Assembly: GCA_903913215.1 (NCBI GenBank)
Contig: CAIWKE010000036.1
Location: forward strand, 62,001-126,000
Source: an uncultured Holophagaceae bacterium
GTDB lineage: Bacteria; Acidobacteriota; Holophagae; Holophagales; Holophagaceae
Direction: 5' to 3'
DNA length: 64,000 nt
Of this stretch, positions 26,338-35,645 are shown one piece after another. Both the position numbers and the translations under genes were made by a program. Each line of letters starts with the position of its first letter. Within the stretch, counting starts at the first letter, position 1. The notes below the pieces were generated by a model. The model made no database searches and was not told the origin of the DNA. It saw nothing but the letters and a program-made list of their open reading frames with translations.

Positions 26338-28416
26338 ATGAAAACCCGTTCCATAGTCCTATCCCTCCTTGCCCTCGGCCTCGTGGGTTCTGCGCTCCGG
26401 GCGGAGGAGGGCATGTGGACCTTCGACAACCTGCCCACCAAACAAATTCAGGCCAAGTATGGCTGGGCCCCGGACCAGGCCTGGCTGGACCATGTGCGGC
26501 TGTCGGCGCTGCGCTTTCCCGGGGGGTCCGGGTCCTTCGTAAGCAAGGATGGGCTGGTCTTGACCAACCACCATGTGGGCCGCAGCTGGATCCAGCGCGT
26601 GAGCAGCAAGGAAGCCGACTACGTGAAGAACGGCTTCGCCGCCGCCACCCGGGAGCGGGAGCTCAAGGTGCCCGGCCTCGAGGTGATGACCCTCATGGGC
26701 ATGGAGAACGTCACAGAGCACCTGGCCAAGGCTGTGAAGGCGGGGCTGCCCGAAAAGGAGGCACAGAAGGCCCGCGAGACCGAGATCGAGAAGCTCAAGA
26801 AGGCGATGCAGGAGAAGAGCGGCCTCATCTGTGAGCACGTCAACCTCTACCAGGGCGGCGAGCACTGGATCTACAGCTACAAGCGGCACACGGACGTACG
26901 CCTGGTCTTCGCACCCGAGCAGCAGATCGCCTTCTTCGGCGGGGATTTCGACAATTTCACCTACCCCCGCCACAACCTGGACTTCTCCATCTTCCGGGTC
27001 TATGAGAACGGCCAGCCCTACCAGCCCAAGGAGTTCCTGCGCTGGACCCAGGGCGGCGTGAAGGCCGGCGACCTGACCTTCGTCACGGGGCATCCAGGCA
27101 GGACCAACCGCCAGGACACCCTGGCCCAGATGATCTATTCCCGCGACTTCGCCATCCCCGCCCGGCTGAAATCCTTTGAGCGCCGCAAGGCGGCCCTGGT
27201 GGCCTACGGCCAGACTTCCCCCGAGGCCATGCGTCAGGTGAACACCCAGATCTTCGGCATCGAGAACGGCATCAAGGCCACCACGGGCAACTGGTCCGGC
27301 CTGAAGGATGTGGCGGCCATGAAGCGCATCGCCGATGCGGAAAAGGACCTCCGCGCCAAGGTCGCCAAGGATCCCAAGCTGGCCTCCGTCAGTGAGAGCT
27401 GGGCGAAGATCGAGCAGGCCACGGTCGTGGCCAAGGGGCTTACCAAGGAGAGCCTGAACGTGGGCACCGCCAACTCCACGCTGCTGGGCTATGGCCTGGG
27501 CCTGGTCCGCATCGCCGACGAGGAGGCCAAGCCCAGTGAGCAGCGCCTGCCGGAATTCAGCGACGCGAACCTGAAGACCGCCAAGGCCCGCCTCGGCGTT
27601 CCCGCCCCCTACTACCAGGCCCAGGAGATCTTCCTGTTCACGAAGGGCCTGGAAGAGGCCGCCAAGGAGCTGGGGCCCAACCACAAGTTCGTGAAGGCCA
27701 TGCTGGGCGGCAAGGCCCCGGCCGAGGTGGCCAAGGCCGCCGTCGAGGGCTCCAAGCTCGCGGATCCCGAGGCCCGCAAGGCCTTGCTGGCCGGGGGCAA
27801 GGCGGCCATCGCCGCCAGCACGGATCCCATGATCCTGCTGGCCCGCAAGCTGGACCCCATCTCCCGAGAATTGCGCAAGAAGCAGGAGGACCAGGTCACC
27901 AGCGTCATCAGCGAGCACGGCACCCGCATCGCCAAGGCCCGCTTTGCCATCTACGGCAAGAACACCTACCCGGACGCCACCTTCACACTGCGCCTCTCCT
28001 ACGGAGCCGTGGCCGAATACAAAGGCAATGGCACCCTCATCCAGCCCTTCACCACCTTCGGCGGACTCTTCGACCGCTACGACGCCTGGGGCGGCAATGA
28101 GGCCAAGGCCCACGATGGCTCCTGGACCCTGCCCCAGCGCTGGCTCGACAAGCGCAGCGGTCTGAGCCCCGCCATGCCCTTCAACTTCGTGCACAAGGTG
28201 GACATCATCGGCGGTAACTCCGGCTCCCCCGTGGTGGACCAGAAGGGCGAGCTGGTGGGCCTCATCTTCGACGGCAACATCGAGATGCTGCCCGGCAACT
28301 ACTTCTACGACGAGGCCGTCAATCGCGGCGTCTCCGTGGATGCCCGAGCCATCACCCACGCCCTCGACAAGGTCTACGGCGCCACCGCCCTTGCCGCCGA
28401 GCTGACGGATAAGTAG
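26338..28416 (+). CDS. S46 family dipeptidyl-peptidase, copy 1
   Basis: Exported serine exopeptidase of the DPP7/DPP11 family, 692 aa, normal length. Signal peptide: RSIVLSLLALGLVGSALRA. The mature end EEGMWTFDNLP is a family signature. The triad is His in LTNHHVGRSW, Asp in HTDVRLVFAPE and Ser in GGNSGSPVVD. The residue 18 after the catalytic Ser is Gly (LIFDGNIE), as in DPP7-type enzymes that favour hydrophobic P1 residues, not the Arg of DPP11. It is the first of three tandem paralogues. ATG at 26338 has GGAG upstream. Confidence 0.93.
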   Translation: MKTRSIVLSLLALGLVGSALRAEEGMWTFDNLPTKQIQAKYGWAPDQAWLDHVRLSALRFPGGSGSFVSKDGLVLTNHHVGRSWIQRVSSKEADYVKNGFAAATRERELKVPGLEVMTLMGMENVTEHLAKAVKAGLPEKEAQKARETEIEKLKKAMQEKSGLICEHVNLYQGGEHWIYSYKRHTDVRLVFAPEQQIAFFGGDFDNFTYPRHNLDFSIFRVYENGQPYQPKEFLRWTQGGVKAGDLTFVTGHPGRTNRQDTLAQMIYSRDFAIPARLKSFERRKAALVAYGQTSPEAMRQVNTQIFGIENGIKATTGNWSGLKDVAAMKRIADAEKDLRAKVAKDPKLASVSESWAKIEQATVVAKGLTKESLNVGTANSTLLGYGLGLVRIADEEAKPSEQRLPEFSDANLKTAKARLGVPAPYYQAQEIFLFTKGLEEAAKELGPNHKFVKAMLGGKAPAEVAKAAVEGSKLADPEARKALLAGGKAAIAASTDPMILLARKLDPISRELRKKQEDQVTSVISEHGTRIAKARFAIYGKNTYPDATFTLRLSYGAVAEYKGNGTLIQPFTTFGGLFDRYDAWGGNEAKAHDGSWTLPQRWLDKRSGLSPAMPFNFVHKVDIIGGNSGSPVVDQKGELVGLIFDGNIEMLPGNYFYDEAVNRGVSVDARAITHALDKVYGATALAAELTDK

Positions 28417-28426
28417 AGGTTTCTAA

Positions 28427-28500
28427 CGACGAAGACCACGAGGACCACGAAGAAAAACACGAAGAGCTGCCTCCATGGCCTGTCTTCGTGGACCTTGTTT
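28427..28500. repeat. Intergenic hairpin repeat (gaccacgag unit type)
   Basis: gacgaagaccacgaggaccacgaag units on the left and a right-hand inverted copy ctgtcttcgtggaccttg enclose a short loop. It lies between the first and second S46 genes. Confidence 0.6.
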
Positions 28501-28514
28501 CCCTTGGAGTCCCC

Positions 28515-30596
28515 ATGCGCCTGTCCGCCCTTGCTCTGCTGCTTGTCCTGCCGGTCCTCCGGGCCGAGGAGGGCATGTGGACCTTCGACAACCTGCCCCT
28601 CAAGCAGCTGAAGGAGAAATACGCCTTCGAGCCCAGCAAGGACTGGATCGAGCATGTGCGCCTTTCGACCCTCACCCTCGGTGGCTGCACGGGCTCCTTC
28701 GTGAGCGCCGATGGCCTGGTGCTCACCAACCACCACTGCACCCGCGGCTCCATCCAGCGCGTCTCCACCAAGGAGCGCGACTTGGTGAAGAACGGCTTCG
28801 TGGCCACCAGCCGCGATCAGGAGATCAAGCTGCCGGGCCAGACCTACCGCACCCTCATGGCCATGGAGAACGTCACGGAGCGTTTGGCGAAGGCTGTGAA
28901 GCCGGGCTTGACGGAAAAGGCCGCCAGCGAGGCCCGCGCCAAGGAAGTGGAAATCCTCAAGGCTGAGCTGGAGAAGCAGACCGGCCTCAGCTATGACGCC
29001 GTGAATCTCTACCAGGGCGGCGAGACCTGGATGTACGGCTTCAAGGTCTTCAAGGATGTGCGCCTGGTGGCCGCCCCCGAGATCGCAGTGGCGGCCTTTG
29101 GTGGCGACTACGACAACTTCACCTATCCCCGCCACGACCTGGACTTCAGCATGGTCCGCGTCTATGAGAACGATCAGCCCTACCACCCCGCCCACCACCT
29201 GACCTGGAGCACCGAGGGCCTGAAGACCGGCGACCTCACCTTTGTCGTGGGCCACCCGGGTCGCACCAGCCGCCTGCAGACCTACGCCCAGATGAAGTAC
29301 GACCGGGACCTGGGCATCCCCACGGGGCTGCGCTCCTCGGATCGGTTGCGGGGCATCCTCGAGGAATACGGTCAGCGCAGCCCCGAGCACGCGCGGCAGG
29401 TCCAGACCCTCATCCTCGGCGTGAACAATGGCACCAAGGCCAACGAGGGCGCCCTGGTGGGCCTCAAGGACATGGAAGCCATGAAGCGCGTCGAAGACGC
29501 GGAAAAGGCCCTCCGGGCCGCCGTGGCCAAGGATCCCAAGCTGGCTGCCAGCACCGGCCAGAGCTGGGCGCGCATCGAGCAGGCCCTCAAGCAGCAGACC
29601 GCCATCCTCCAGGAATCCCAGTACGTGGGCTCGGCCCGGTCCACCACCCTGGGGCAGGCCCAGAGCCTTGTGCGCCTGGCCAGTCAGCTGGACCTGCCGG
29701 TTGAGAAGCGGCTCACGGAGTACAAATCCGAAGCCAGCCTCAAGACCCTGAAGACCCGCCTGGCGGGCCCTGCTTTCGGGATGATGGGCGCCACCTTCAC
29801 CAAGGAGCAGGAGACCCTGATGTTCACCCGGGGGCTCGAGGATGCGGTCAGGGCCCTGGGGCCCAAGCACCCCTACGTGGTCGCCATCCTGGGGGGCAAG
29901 CAGCCCGCCGAGGTGGTGAAGGCCACCCTGGACGGCACCAAGCTCAGCGATGCCGCCGTGCGCAAGGCTCTGGTGGAAGGCGGCAAGCAGGCCGTGGAGG
30001 CCAGCACCGATCCCATGATCCTGCTGGCCCGGAAGCTGGAGCCCACACTGCTGGCCCTCCGTAAGAAGCAGGACGAGGTCCGGGCCATCTTCGAGGAGCA
30101 CGGAGCCCGCATTGCCAAGGCCCGCTTCGCTGTCTATGGCAAGACCCTGCCCCCGGATGCCACGGGCAGTCTGCGCCTCACCTACGGCGCCGTGGCCACC
30201 TATCCCGCCAATGGCACCCTCATCCAGCCCTTCACCACGTTCCTGGGCCTCTATGACCGGAACCTGGGCTGGGGCGGCAACGGCGCCAAGGACAACAGCG
30301 ACTGGAACCTGCCCCAGCGCTGGCTGGATCGCATGAGCCAGCTGGACCTGAAGACCCCCCTCAACTTCTCCCACACCGTGGACACCACAGGGGGCAACTC
30401 CGGTAGCCCCGTCGTGAACCGCAAGGGTGAGCTGGTAGGGCTGCTCTTCGATGGCAACATCGAGGGCAATGCCGGCCGCTACTTCTACGACCCCAAGGTG
30501 AACCGCAGCGTCTCCGTGGACGCCCGCGCCATCCTGGAATCCCTGAAGAAAATCTACGACGCCCCGAACCTAGTGGCTGAGCTCACCGCCAAGTAG
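28515..30596 (+). CDS. S46 family dipeptidyl-peptidase, copy 2
   Basis: A 693 aa paralogue of the preceding gene. Signal peptide LSALALLLVLPVLRA, then EEGMWTFDNLP. Catalytic His is in LTNHHCTRGS, Asp in FKDVRLVAAPE and Ser in GGNSGSPVVN. The S1 specificity position is again Gly (LLFDGNIEG). A cysteine replaces the usual Val after the catalytic His region. ATG at 28515 has GGAG upstream. The third copy follows 13 nt after its stop, so these two are probably co-transcribed. Confidence 0.93.
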   Translation: MRLSALALLLVLPVLRAEEGMWTFDNLPLKQLKEKYAFEPSKDWIEHVRLSTLTLGGCTGSFVSADGLVLTNHHCTRGSIQRVSTKERDLVKNGFVATSRDQEIKLPGQTYRTLMAMENVTERLAKAVKPGLTEKAASEARAKEVEILKAELEKQTGLSYDAVNLYQGGETWMYGFKVFKDVRLVAAPEIAVAAFGGDYDNFTYPRHDLDFSMVRVYENDQPYHPAHHLTWSTEGLKTGDLTFVVGHPGRTSRLQTYAQMKYDRDLGIPTGLRSSDRLRGILEEYGQRSPEHARQVQTLILGVNNGTKANEGALVGLKDMEAMKRVEDAEKALRAAVAKDPKLAASTGQSWARIEQALKQQTAILQESQYVGSARSTTLGQAQSLVRLASQLDLPVEKRLTEYKSEASLKTLKTRLAGPAFGMMGATFTKEQETLMFTRGLEDAVRALGPKHPYVVAILGGKQPAEVVKATLDGTKLSDAAVRKALVEGGKQAVEASTDPMILLARKLEPTLLALRKKQDEVRAIFEEHGARIAKARFAVYGKTLPPDATGSLRLTYGAVATYPANGTLIQPFTTFLGLYDRNLGWGGNGAKDNSDWNLPQRWLDRMSQLDLKTPLNFSHTVDTTGGNSGSPVVNRKGELVGLLFDGNIEGNAGRYFYDPKVNRSVSVDARAILESLKKIYDAPNLVAELTAK

Positions 30597-30609
30597 CCCT
30601 GGAGTCCCC

Positions 30610-32679
30610 ATGCGCCTCACCGCCTTAGCCCTCCTGCTCGCCCTGCCCGCGCTGCGCGCGGATGAGGGGATGTGGACCTTCGACAACATCCCGGTGCAGA
30701 AGATCAAGGCCAAGTACGGTGTGGAGCTGGACGGGGCCTGGCTGAAGAAGCTGCAGCTGGCCACGGTGCGCTTCCCCGGGGGCACCGGCGCCTTCGTGAG
30801 CGGAGACGGGCTGGTCGTGACGAACCACCATGTGGGCCGGGGCAGCATCGCCCAGGTCTCCAGCACCCATGCGGACCTGGTGCGAAATGGCTTCACTGCG
30901 GCCAGCCGTGCTCAGGAGATCCCAGTGCCGGGCCTGGAGCTCATGATGCTGGTGGCCAGCGAAAACATCACTGCCAAGGTGAATGCCGCCGTGCCCAAGG
31001 GCATGGCGGACAAGGATGCCCTCACGGCCCGACGCACCGTGCTGGCGGAGCTGCGCAAGGCGGAGGAGGCCCGCACCGGCCTCACCTGCGAGCCCGTGAC
31101 CCTCTACCAGGGCGGCGAGTATTGGCTTTACAGCTACCGCAAGTTCACGGATGTGCGCCTGGCTGCCGCGCCGGAGCTGCAGGTGGCGGCCTTCGGTGGC
31201 GACCCGGACAACTACACCTACCCCCGCCACAACCTGGATTTCTCTCTGTTCCGGGTCTATGAAAACGGCCAGCCCTATCATCCCGAGGCCTTCCTGCCCT
31301 TCAGCGCCAAAGGGGTGGCGATGGGCGAGCTGACCTTCATCTCCGGCCATCCGGGTGTCACCTTCCGCCAGCAGACCCATGCGCAGATGGTCTACGCCCG
31401 GGACATCGGCATCCCCCATCAGCTCCAGACCCTGAACCGCCAGAAGGCCGCCCTGCTGGCCCTTTCCGCGACGTCGCCCGAGGCCCGCCGCCTGGCCGCT
31501 GAAACCATCTACTCGATCGAAAATGGCCACAAGCGCATGAGTGGCCAGCTGCTGGGCTTGGCCAAGCCCGAGAACCTCAAGCAGGTGGAGCAGGCCGAGG
31601 CGGCCCTCATGGCCGCCGTGGCCAAGAATCCGGCGCTCCAAGCCCGCGTGGGTGGCAGCTGGAAGCAGGTGGCTCAGGCCGTGGCGCGGCAGCAGGCCCT
31701 GCTCAAGGAGACCACCTGCATCAGTGCTGGCCGAGTGGGGTTGCTGGGCCACGCCCTCACCCTGGTGCGCCTGGCCGACGAGGAGGCCAAGCCCTCCGCC
31801 CAGCGCCTCACGGAATTCAGCGATGGCAACCTCAAGGCCGCCAAGGCCCGATTGCTCTCACCCCGTCCGGCCCAAAAGCCCGTGGACGAGGCCCTGCTGG
31901 CCGAAGGGCTGCGAGAGGCTCTGGCGGAGCTGGGCGCTGACCATCCCTACGTGAAGGCCATGCTCGGAGGCCAGAGCCCCGAGGCCGTGGCCAAGACGGC
32001 GGTGGGTGGCACCCAGCTGGGTGATCCCGCCCTGCGCAAGCAGCTGGCCGAGGGCGGGAAGGCGGCCCTGGCCGCCAGCTCGGACCCCATGATCGTGCTG
32101 GCGCGAAAGCTGGATCCCTTCAACCGCGCCATCCGCAAGCAGGTGGAAGACGAGGTCACCAGCATCATCGCCGAGCAGGGTGGTCGCATTGCCGAGGCGC
32201 GCTTCAAGGCCTTTGGCAAGACACTCTACCCCGATGCGACCTTCACCCTGCGTCTGGGCTACGGCCCCGTCCAGACCTACCACAACGGCACTGGCACCTT
32301 GGCCCAGCCCTTCACCACCTTCATGGGCATGTATGACCGCCACCTGGGCTGGGGCGGCAACGCCTCGGCCGCCGAGGGCGGCGTCTGGACCCTGCCCCAG
32401 CGCTGGCTGGATCGTCAGGCCAAGCTGGACCTCAGCACCCCCTTCAACTTCATCTACGCCTGCGACACCGTGGGCGGCAACAGCGGCAGCCCCGTGGTGA
32501 ACGTGCAGGGCCAGTTCGTGGGCATCAACTTCGACAGCGTGTATGAAGGGCAGGGCGGCTACTACGTCTACGACCCCGACACCAAGCGCGCCGTGGCCAC
32601 CGATGGGCGGGCCATCCTGGAGACCCTCCGCAAAATCATGGATGCTGGATACCTTGCTGACGAATTACTGGGGAAGTAG
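30610..32679 (+). CDS. S46 family dipeptidyl-peptidase, copy 3 (Ser at S1 position)
   Basis: A 689 aa S46 peptidase with signal peptide LTALALLLALPALRA and mature start DEGMWTFDNIP. The triad is in VTNHHVGRGS, FTDVRLAAAPE and GGNSGSPVVN. The residue 18 after the catalytic Ser is Ser (INFDSVYEG), neither the Gly of DPP7 nor the Arg of DPP11, so its P1 preference may differ from the two upstream copies. The next gene starts 4 nt after its stop. Confidence 0.92.
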   Translation: MRLTALALLLALPALRADEGMWTFDNIPVQKIKAKYGVELDGAWLKKLQLATVRFPGGTGAFVSGDGLVVTNHHVGRGSIAQVSSTHADLVRNGFTAASRAQEIPVPGLELMMLVASENITAKVNAAVPKGMADKDALTARRTVLAELRKAEEARTGLTCEPVTLYQGGEYWLYSYRKFTDVRLAAAPELQVAAFGGDPDNYTYPRHNLDFSLFRVYENGQPYHPEAFLPFSAKGVAMGELTFISGHPGVTFRQQTHAQMVYARDIGIPHQLQTLNRQKAALLALSATSPEARRLAAETIYSIENGHKRMSGQLLGLAKPENLKQVEQAEAALMAAVAKNPALQARVGGSWKQVAQAVARQQALLKETTCISAGRVGLLGHALTLVRLADEEAKPSAQRLTEFSDGNLKAAKARLLSPRPAQKPVDEALLAEGLREALAELGADHPYVKAMLGGQSPEAVAKTAVGGTQLGDPALRKQLAEGGKAALAASSDPMIVLARKLDPFNRAIRKQVEDEVTSIIAEQGGRIAEARFKAFGKTLYPDATFTLRLGYGPVQTYHNGTGTLAQPFTTFMGMYDRHLGWGGNASAAEGGVWTLPQRWLDRQAKLDLSTPFNFIYACDTVGGNSGSPVVNVQGQFVGINFDSVYEGQGGYYVYDPDTKRAVATDGRAILETLRKIMDAGYLADELLGK

Positions 32680-32683
32680 ATCC

Positions 32684-33100
32684 ATGGACCTCTACTTTTC
32701 TTGTTCGTTGACCGGCGGTCGCCAGGACCAGCCTGTATATGCGGCTCTTGTGGCACATCTTGAGAGTCTGGGGCACTGCGTGCTGACGGCCCACTTGGCG
32801 GCCCCCTCCGTCATGGCCGATGATGCGGACCACAGCGAAACGACGGTCTATGACCGGGACACGGCCTGGCTGCGCCAGTCCGAGGCGGTCATTGCGGAAG
32901 TGAGCACGCCTTCCCATGGGGTGGGCTACGAGATCGCCTATGCCCTGGAGCGGGGCAAGCCTGTGCTCTGCCTGGCCCGGGAGGGCGTCCGCGTCAGCAA
33001 GATGCTCACGGGGATTCGCCAGGCGGGCTTTGACTTCCAGACCTATGCCAGTGCCCAGGAGGCCCAGGTGCACGTGGAGGCATTCCTGGCGCAATACTAG
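32684..33100 (+). CDS. Nucleoside 2-deoxyribosyltransferase/RCL-like protein
   Basis: A 138 aa protein. MDLYFSCSLTGGRQD, DRDTAWLRQSEAVIAEVSTPSHGVGYEIAYALERGKPVLCL and the acidic VSTPSHGVGYEIA segment match the fold of nucleoside 2-deoxyribosyltransferases and DNPH1/RCL hydrolases, which cleave the glycosidic bond of (deoxy)nucleotides. It begins 4 nt after the third S46 stop, so it is co-transcribed, although no functional link to peptidases is evident. Substrate and direction are not known. Confidence 0.75.
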   Translation: MDLYFSCSLTGGRQDQPVYAALVAHLESLGHCVLTAHLAAPSVMADDADHSETTVYDRDTAWLRQSEAVIAEVSTPSHGVGYEIAYALERGKPVLCLAREGVRVSKMLTGIRQAGFDFQTYASAQEAQVHVEAFLAQY

Positions 33101-33122
33101 GGCTCGATCACAGGAGGACGCC

Positions 33123-34205
33123 ATGACCGCAGAGGGCACCACCCGTCGGGATCTCTTCAAGTTGGGAGCCGCCGCTGCGGCGGGCCTGGTAGCCACCCGC
33201 CTGGGCGCCTCGGAATACCTGGACCTGACCCCCGCTGAACCGAACTTGAAGGCTGGGGTCACGCCCTTCAACCCGAGGACTGCCACGGCCATGCCCACCC
33301 GGAACCTAGGCCGCACGGGGCACCTGGTGGGCCTCTTCAGCCTGGGCGGCCAGGCCGCCATCGAGCAGCCCAACAACGAAAAGGTGGCCGTGCCCCTCAT
33401 CGAGCGGGCCCTGGACCTGGGTGTGAACTACCTGGACACCTCCGCTCGCTACGGCGGTGAGGCCCGCTGGAGCGAGCAGTATTTCGGGCAGGTCATGAAG
33501 CGGCGCCGGAAGGAGGCCTTCCTGGCCTCCAAGACCCACGACCGCACGGCGGAGGGCTCCCTGCGTCTGCTGGAGACCTCCCTGAAGCTTCTCCAGACGG
33601 ACCACCTGGACCTCTGGCAGCTCCACGCCATGAGCAGCATGGACGACGTGGAGCGCATCTGCGCCAAGGGCGGTGCCCTGGAGGCCTTCGTCAAGGCCCG
33701 TGACCAGAAGCTGGTGCGCTTCCTGGGGCTCAGCGGTCACACGGATCCAGAGGTGCTGGCGGAAGCCATCCGCCGCTTCCCCTTCGACACGGTGCTCATG
33801 GCCTTCAATGCGGCCGACAATTGGCACCTTCCCTTCCAGAAGACCCTGCTCCCTCTGGCCGTGGAGAAGGAGATGGGCATCATCGGCATGAAGATCCCGG
33901 CCCGGGGCCGCATCCTCGAGGGTGTCCCGCCCCCGTCACCGGAGCAGCAGCGGGGCACCGCCAAGCATGACCGCCCCGGCACCCTCACCATGCGCGAGGC
34001 CATCCGCTACTCCCTGAGCCACCCCGTGAGCACGGTCATCATCGGCGTGGACACCATCGCCCAGCTCGAAGAGAACGTGGGTCTGGCCCGGGACTTCCGA
34101 CCCCTCAGCGCCGCCCAGCTCAAGGCCCTGGAGGAAAAGGTGAAGCCCGTCTATGGCCAAGCCTCCTGGTTCAAGCGGGACACGCCAGCGAACCCGCCGA
34201 AGTAG
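33123..34205 (+). CDS. Tat-exported aldo/keto reductase
   Basis: A 360 aa protein. The N-terminal TTRRDLFKLGAAAAAGLVATRLGA is a twin-arginine signal, implying export after folding. The AKR barrel shows LGVNYLDTSARYGG (catalytic Asp and Tyr region), FLASKTHDR (Lys), LWQLHAMSS (His) and a C-terminal VIIGVDTIAQLEENV cofactor segment. AKRs use NAD(P)H, which is scarce in the periplasm, so the enzyme may bind its cofactor tightly or act on something else. AGGAGG precedes the ATG. It is probably in the operon of the S46 genes. Confidence 0.85.
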   Translation: MTAEGTTRRDLFKLGAAAAAGLVATRLGASEYLDLTPAEPNLKAGVTPFNPRTATAMPTRNLGRTGHLVGLFSLGGQAAIEQPNNEKVAVPLIERALDLGVNYLDTSARYGGEARWSEQYFGQVMKRRRKEAFLASKTHDRTAEGSLRLLETSLKLLQTDHLDLWQLHAMSSMDDVERICAKGGALEAFVKARDQKLVRFLGLSGHTDPEVLAEAIRRFPFDTVLMAFNAADNWHLPFQKTLLPLAVEKEMGIIGMKIPARGRILEGVPPPSPEQQRGTAKHDRPGTLTMREAIRYSLSHPVSTVIIGVDTIAQLEENVGLARDFRPLSAAQLKALEEKVKPVYGQASWFKRDTPANPPK

Positions 34206-34208
34206 GGT

Positions 34209-35462
34209 CTAGCTCTCCTGCCGTGCCGCCTCTTCCGCTTGGAACAGAGCATGAGATTCCCGCCTCCAGATGGGCAGGCGTAAGGTGAAGGCCAGCCCCG
34301 CCAGCACACAGCCCCCGCCGCCCAGGGCCACGGTGAGAGGTGCGCCAAACCTATGCGCCAGCGTGCCGCCTAGGAGGGCGCCGATGGGGGCCATGCCCAT
34401 GAACATCATGGAGTAGACGGACATCACCCGGCCCCGAAGCGAATCGGGGATCATCATCTGGATGAGCGTGTTGGTGGCGGCCATCTGCACCATGAAGCAG
34501 AAGCCCACGGGCACCATGAGCAGCACCGAGAGCGGAAAGCTCCGGGAGAACGAGAAGGCCAGGAGGCTGAGGCCGAATCCCGATGCGGCGGCGGCGATCC
34601 ACTCACCCAGGCCCCGGGGGCTGCGGCGCAGGGCCAGGCTGAAGGCCCCGGCCAGGGCGCCCAGGCCCGAAATACCCATGAGCAGGCCCAGGGCCTTGGC
34701 GCCGCCGTGGAGGATCTGGTCCGCGAAGATGGGCATGAGCACCGAGTAGGGCATGCCCAGGAGACTCATGAGGCCCAGCAGCACCATGAGGTCCCGCACA
34801 GGATGCGCCCGCGCCACGAAGCGGAAGCCCTCCAGGATGGACTGGCCCCGGGCGGCCCGCCGGGTGTGGGCCGCGTCCAGGCGCATGGCCAGGAGGCCGC
34901 CGATGACGGCCACGTAGCTCACGCTGTTCAGCAGGAAGCACCAGCCCTCTCCCACGGAGGCCACCAGGATGCCCGCCACGGCCGGGCCCACGATGCGGGC
35001 CCCGTTGAACATGGAGGAATTCAGGGCGATGGCGTTCATGAGGTCCGGCCGGTCCACGGTCTGGGCCACGAAGACTTGGCGCGCCGGGATGTCGAAGGCG
35101 TTCACGACCCCCAGCAGCACGGAGGTGGTCACGATGTGCCAGATGTGGACATGGCCCGTGAGGGTCAGCAGGGCCAGCACCAGGGTCAGCACCAGGGAAG
35201 TGGACTGGGTGATGACGATGAGGGTGTGGGGCCGCAGGCGATCTGCGGCCATGCCGCCCAGCGTGGCCAGGAGGAAGATGGGGATCTGCCCCGAGAAGGC
35301 CACCAGGCCCAGCATGGAGGCCTGGCCCGTGAGCCGGTAGACCAGCCAGGACTGGGCCACGGTCTGCATCCAGGTGCCGATGAGCGAGATGAGCTGGCCC
35401 GAGAAGAACAGGCGGTAGTTGCGGTAGCGCAGCGCGCGCAGGGCTTCCGGGAGCTTCGGCAT
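34209..35462 (-). CDS. MFS transporter of the MFS_3/enterobactin-exporter type
   Basis: A 417 aa protein with about 12 TM helices. The N-terminus ALRYRNYRLFFSGQLISLIGTWMQTVAQSWLVYRLTG is typical of this family of efflux carriers. Motif A-like LGGMAADRLRPHTL follows helix 2. The C-terminal half begins near DLMVLLGLMSLLGMPYSVLM. The likely role is export of a small molecule, substrate unknown. It converges with the aldo/keto reductase gene with a 3 nt gap. Confidence 0.82.
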   Translation of the reverse strand: MPKLPEALRALRYRNYRLFFSGQLISLIGTWMQTVAQSWLVYRLTGQASMLGLVAFSGQIPIFLLATLGGMAADRLRPHTLIVITQSTSLVLTLVLALLTLTGHVHIWHIVTTSVLLGVVNAFDIPARQVFVAQTVDRPDLMNAIALNSSMFNGARIVGPAVAGILVASVGEGWCFLLNSVSYVAVIGGLLAMRLDAAHTRRAARGQSILEGFRFVARAHPVRDLMVLLGLMSLLGMPYSVLMPIFADQILHGGAKALGLLMGISGLGALAGAFSLALRRSPRGLGEWIAAAASGFGLSLLAFSFSRSFPLSVLLMVPVGFCFMVQMAATNTLIQMMIPDSLRGRVMSVYSMMFMGMAPIGALLGGTLAHRFGAPLTVALGGGGCVLAGLAFTLRLPIWRRESHALFQAEEAARQES

Positions 35463-35519
35463 GCGTCAAGTCTAGCGGACAGAAGGCAATGACCCGATGG
35501 GGGGGGCGCGGCAGCAACC

Positions 35520-35645
35520 ATCGGTTGATTAACCGCAGAGAGCGCAGAGAGCGCAGAGGAGGCCAGGTATTTCTCTGCGCTCTCTGCGGCCTCTGCGGTT
35601 GATTGCTTTTCCTCCGCGTTCTCAGCGTTCTCTGCGGTTGGCGTT
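35520..35645. repeat. Intergenic hairpin repeat (cgcagagag unit type) running into a gene end
   Basis: ttgattaaccgcagagagcgcagag on the left faces tctctgcgctctctgcggcctctgcggttgatt on the right, then another partial unit (ctccgcgttctcagcgttctctgcggttg). The last unit overlaps the 3' end of the nitrilase-family gene and supplies its stop codon. Confidence 0.7.

Noticed and set aside
26359-30374. Two very long open frames (666 codons each) antisense to the first and second S46 genes
   Set aside because: They mirror the codon phase of high-G+C genes on the other strand, give low-complexity Gly/His/Val-rich products without recognisable domains, and the sense genes have full conserved catalytic motifs.
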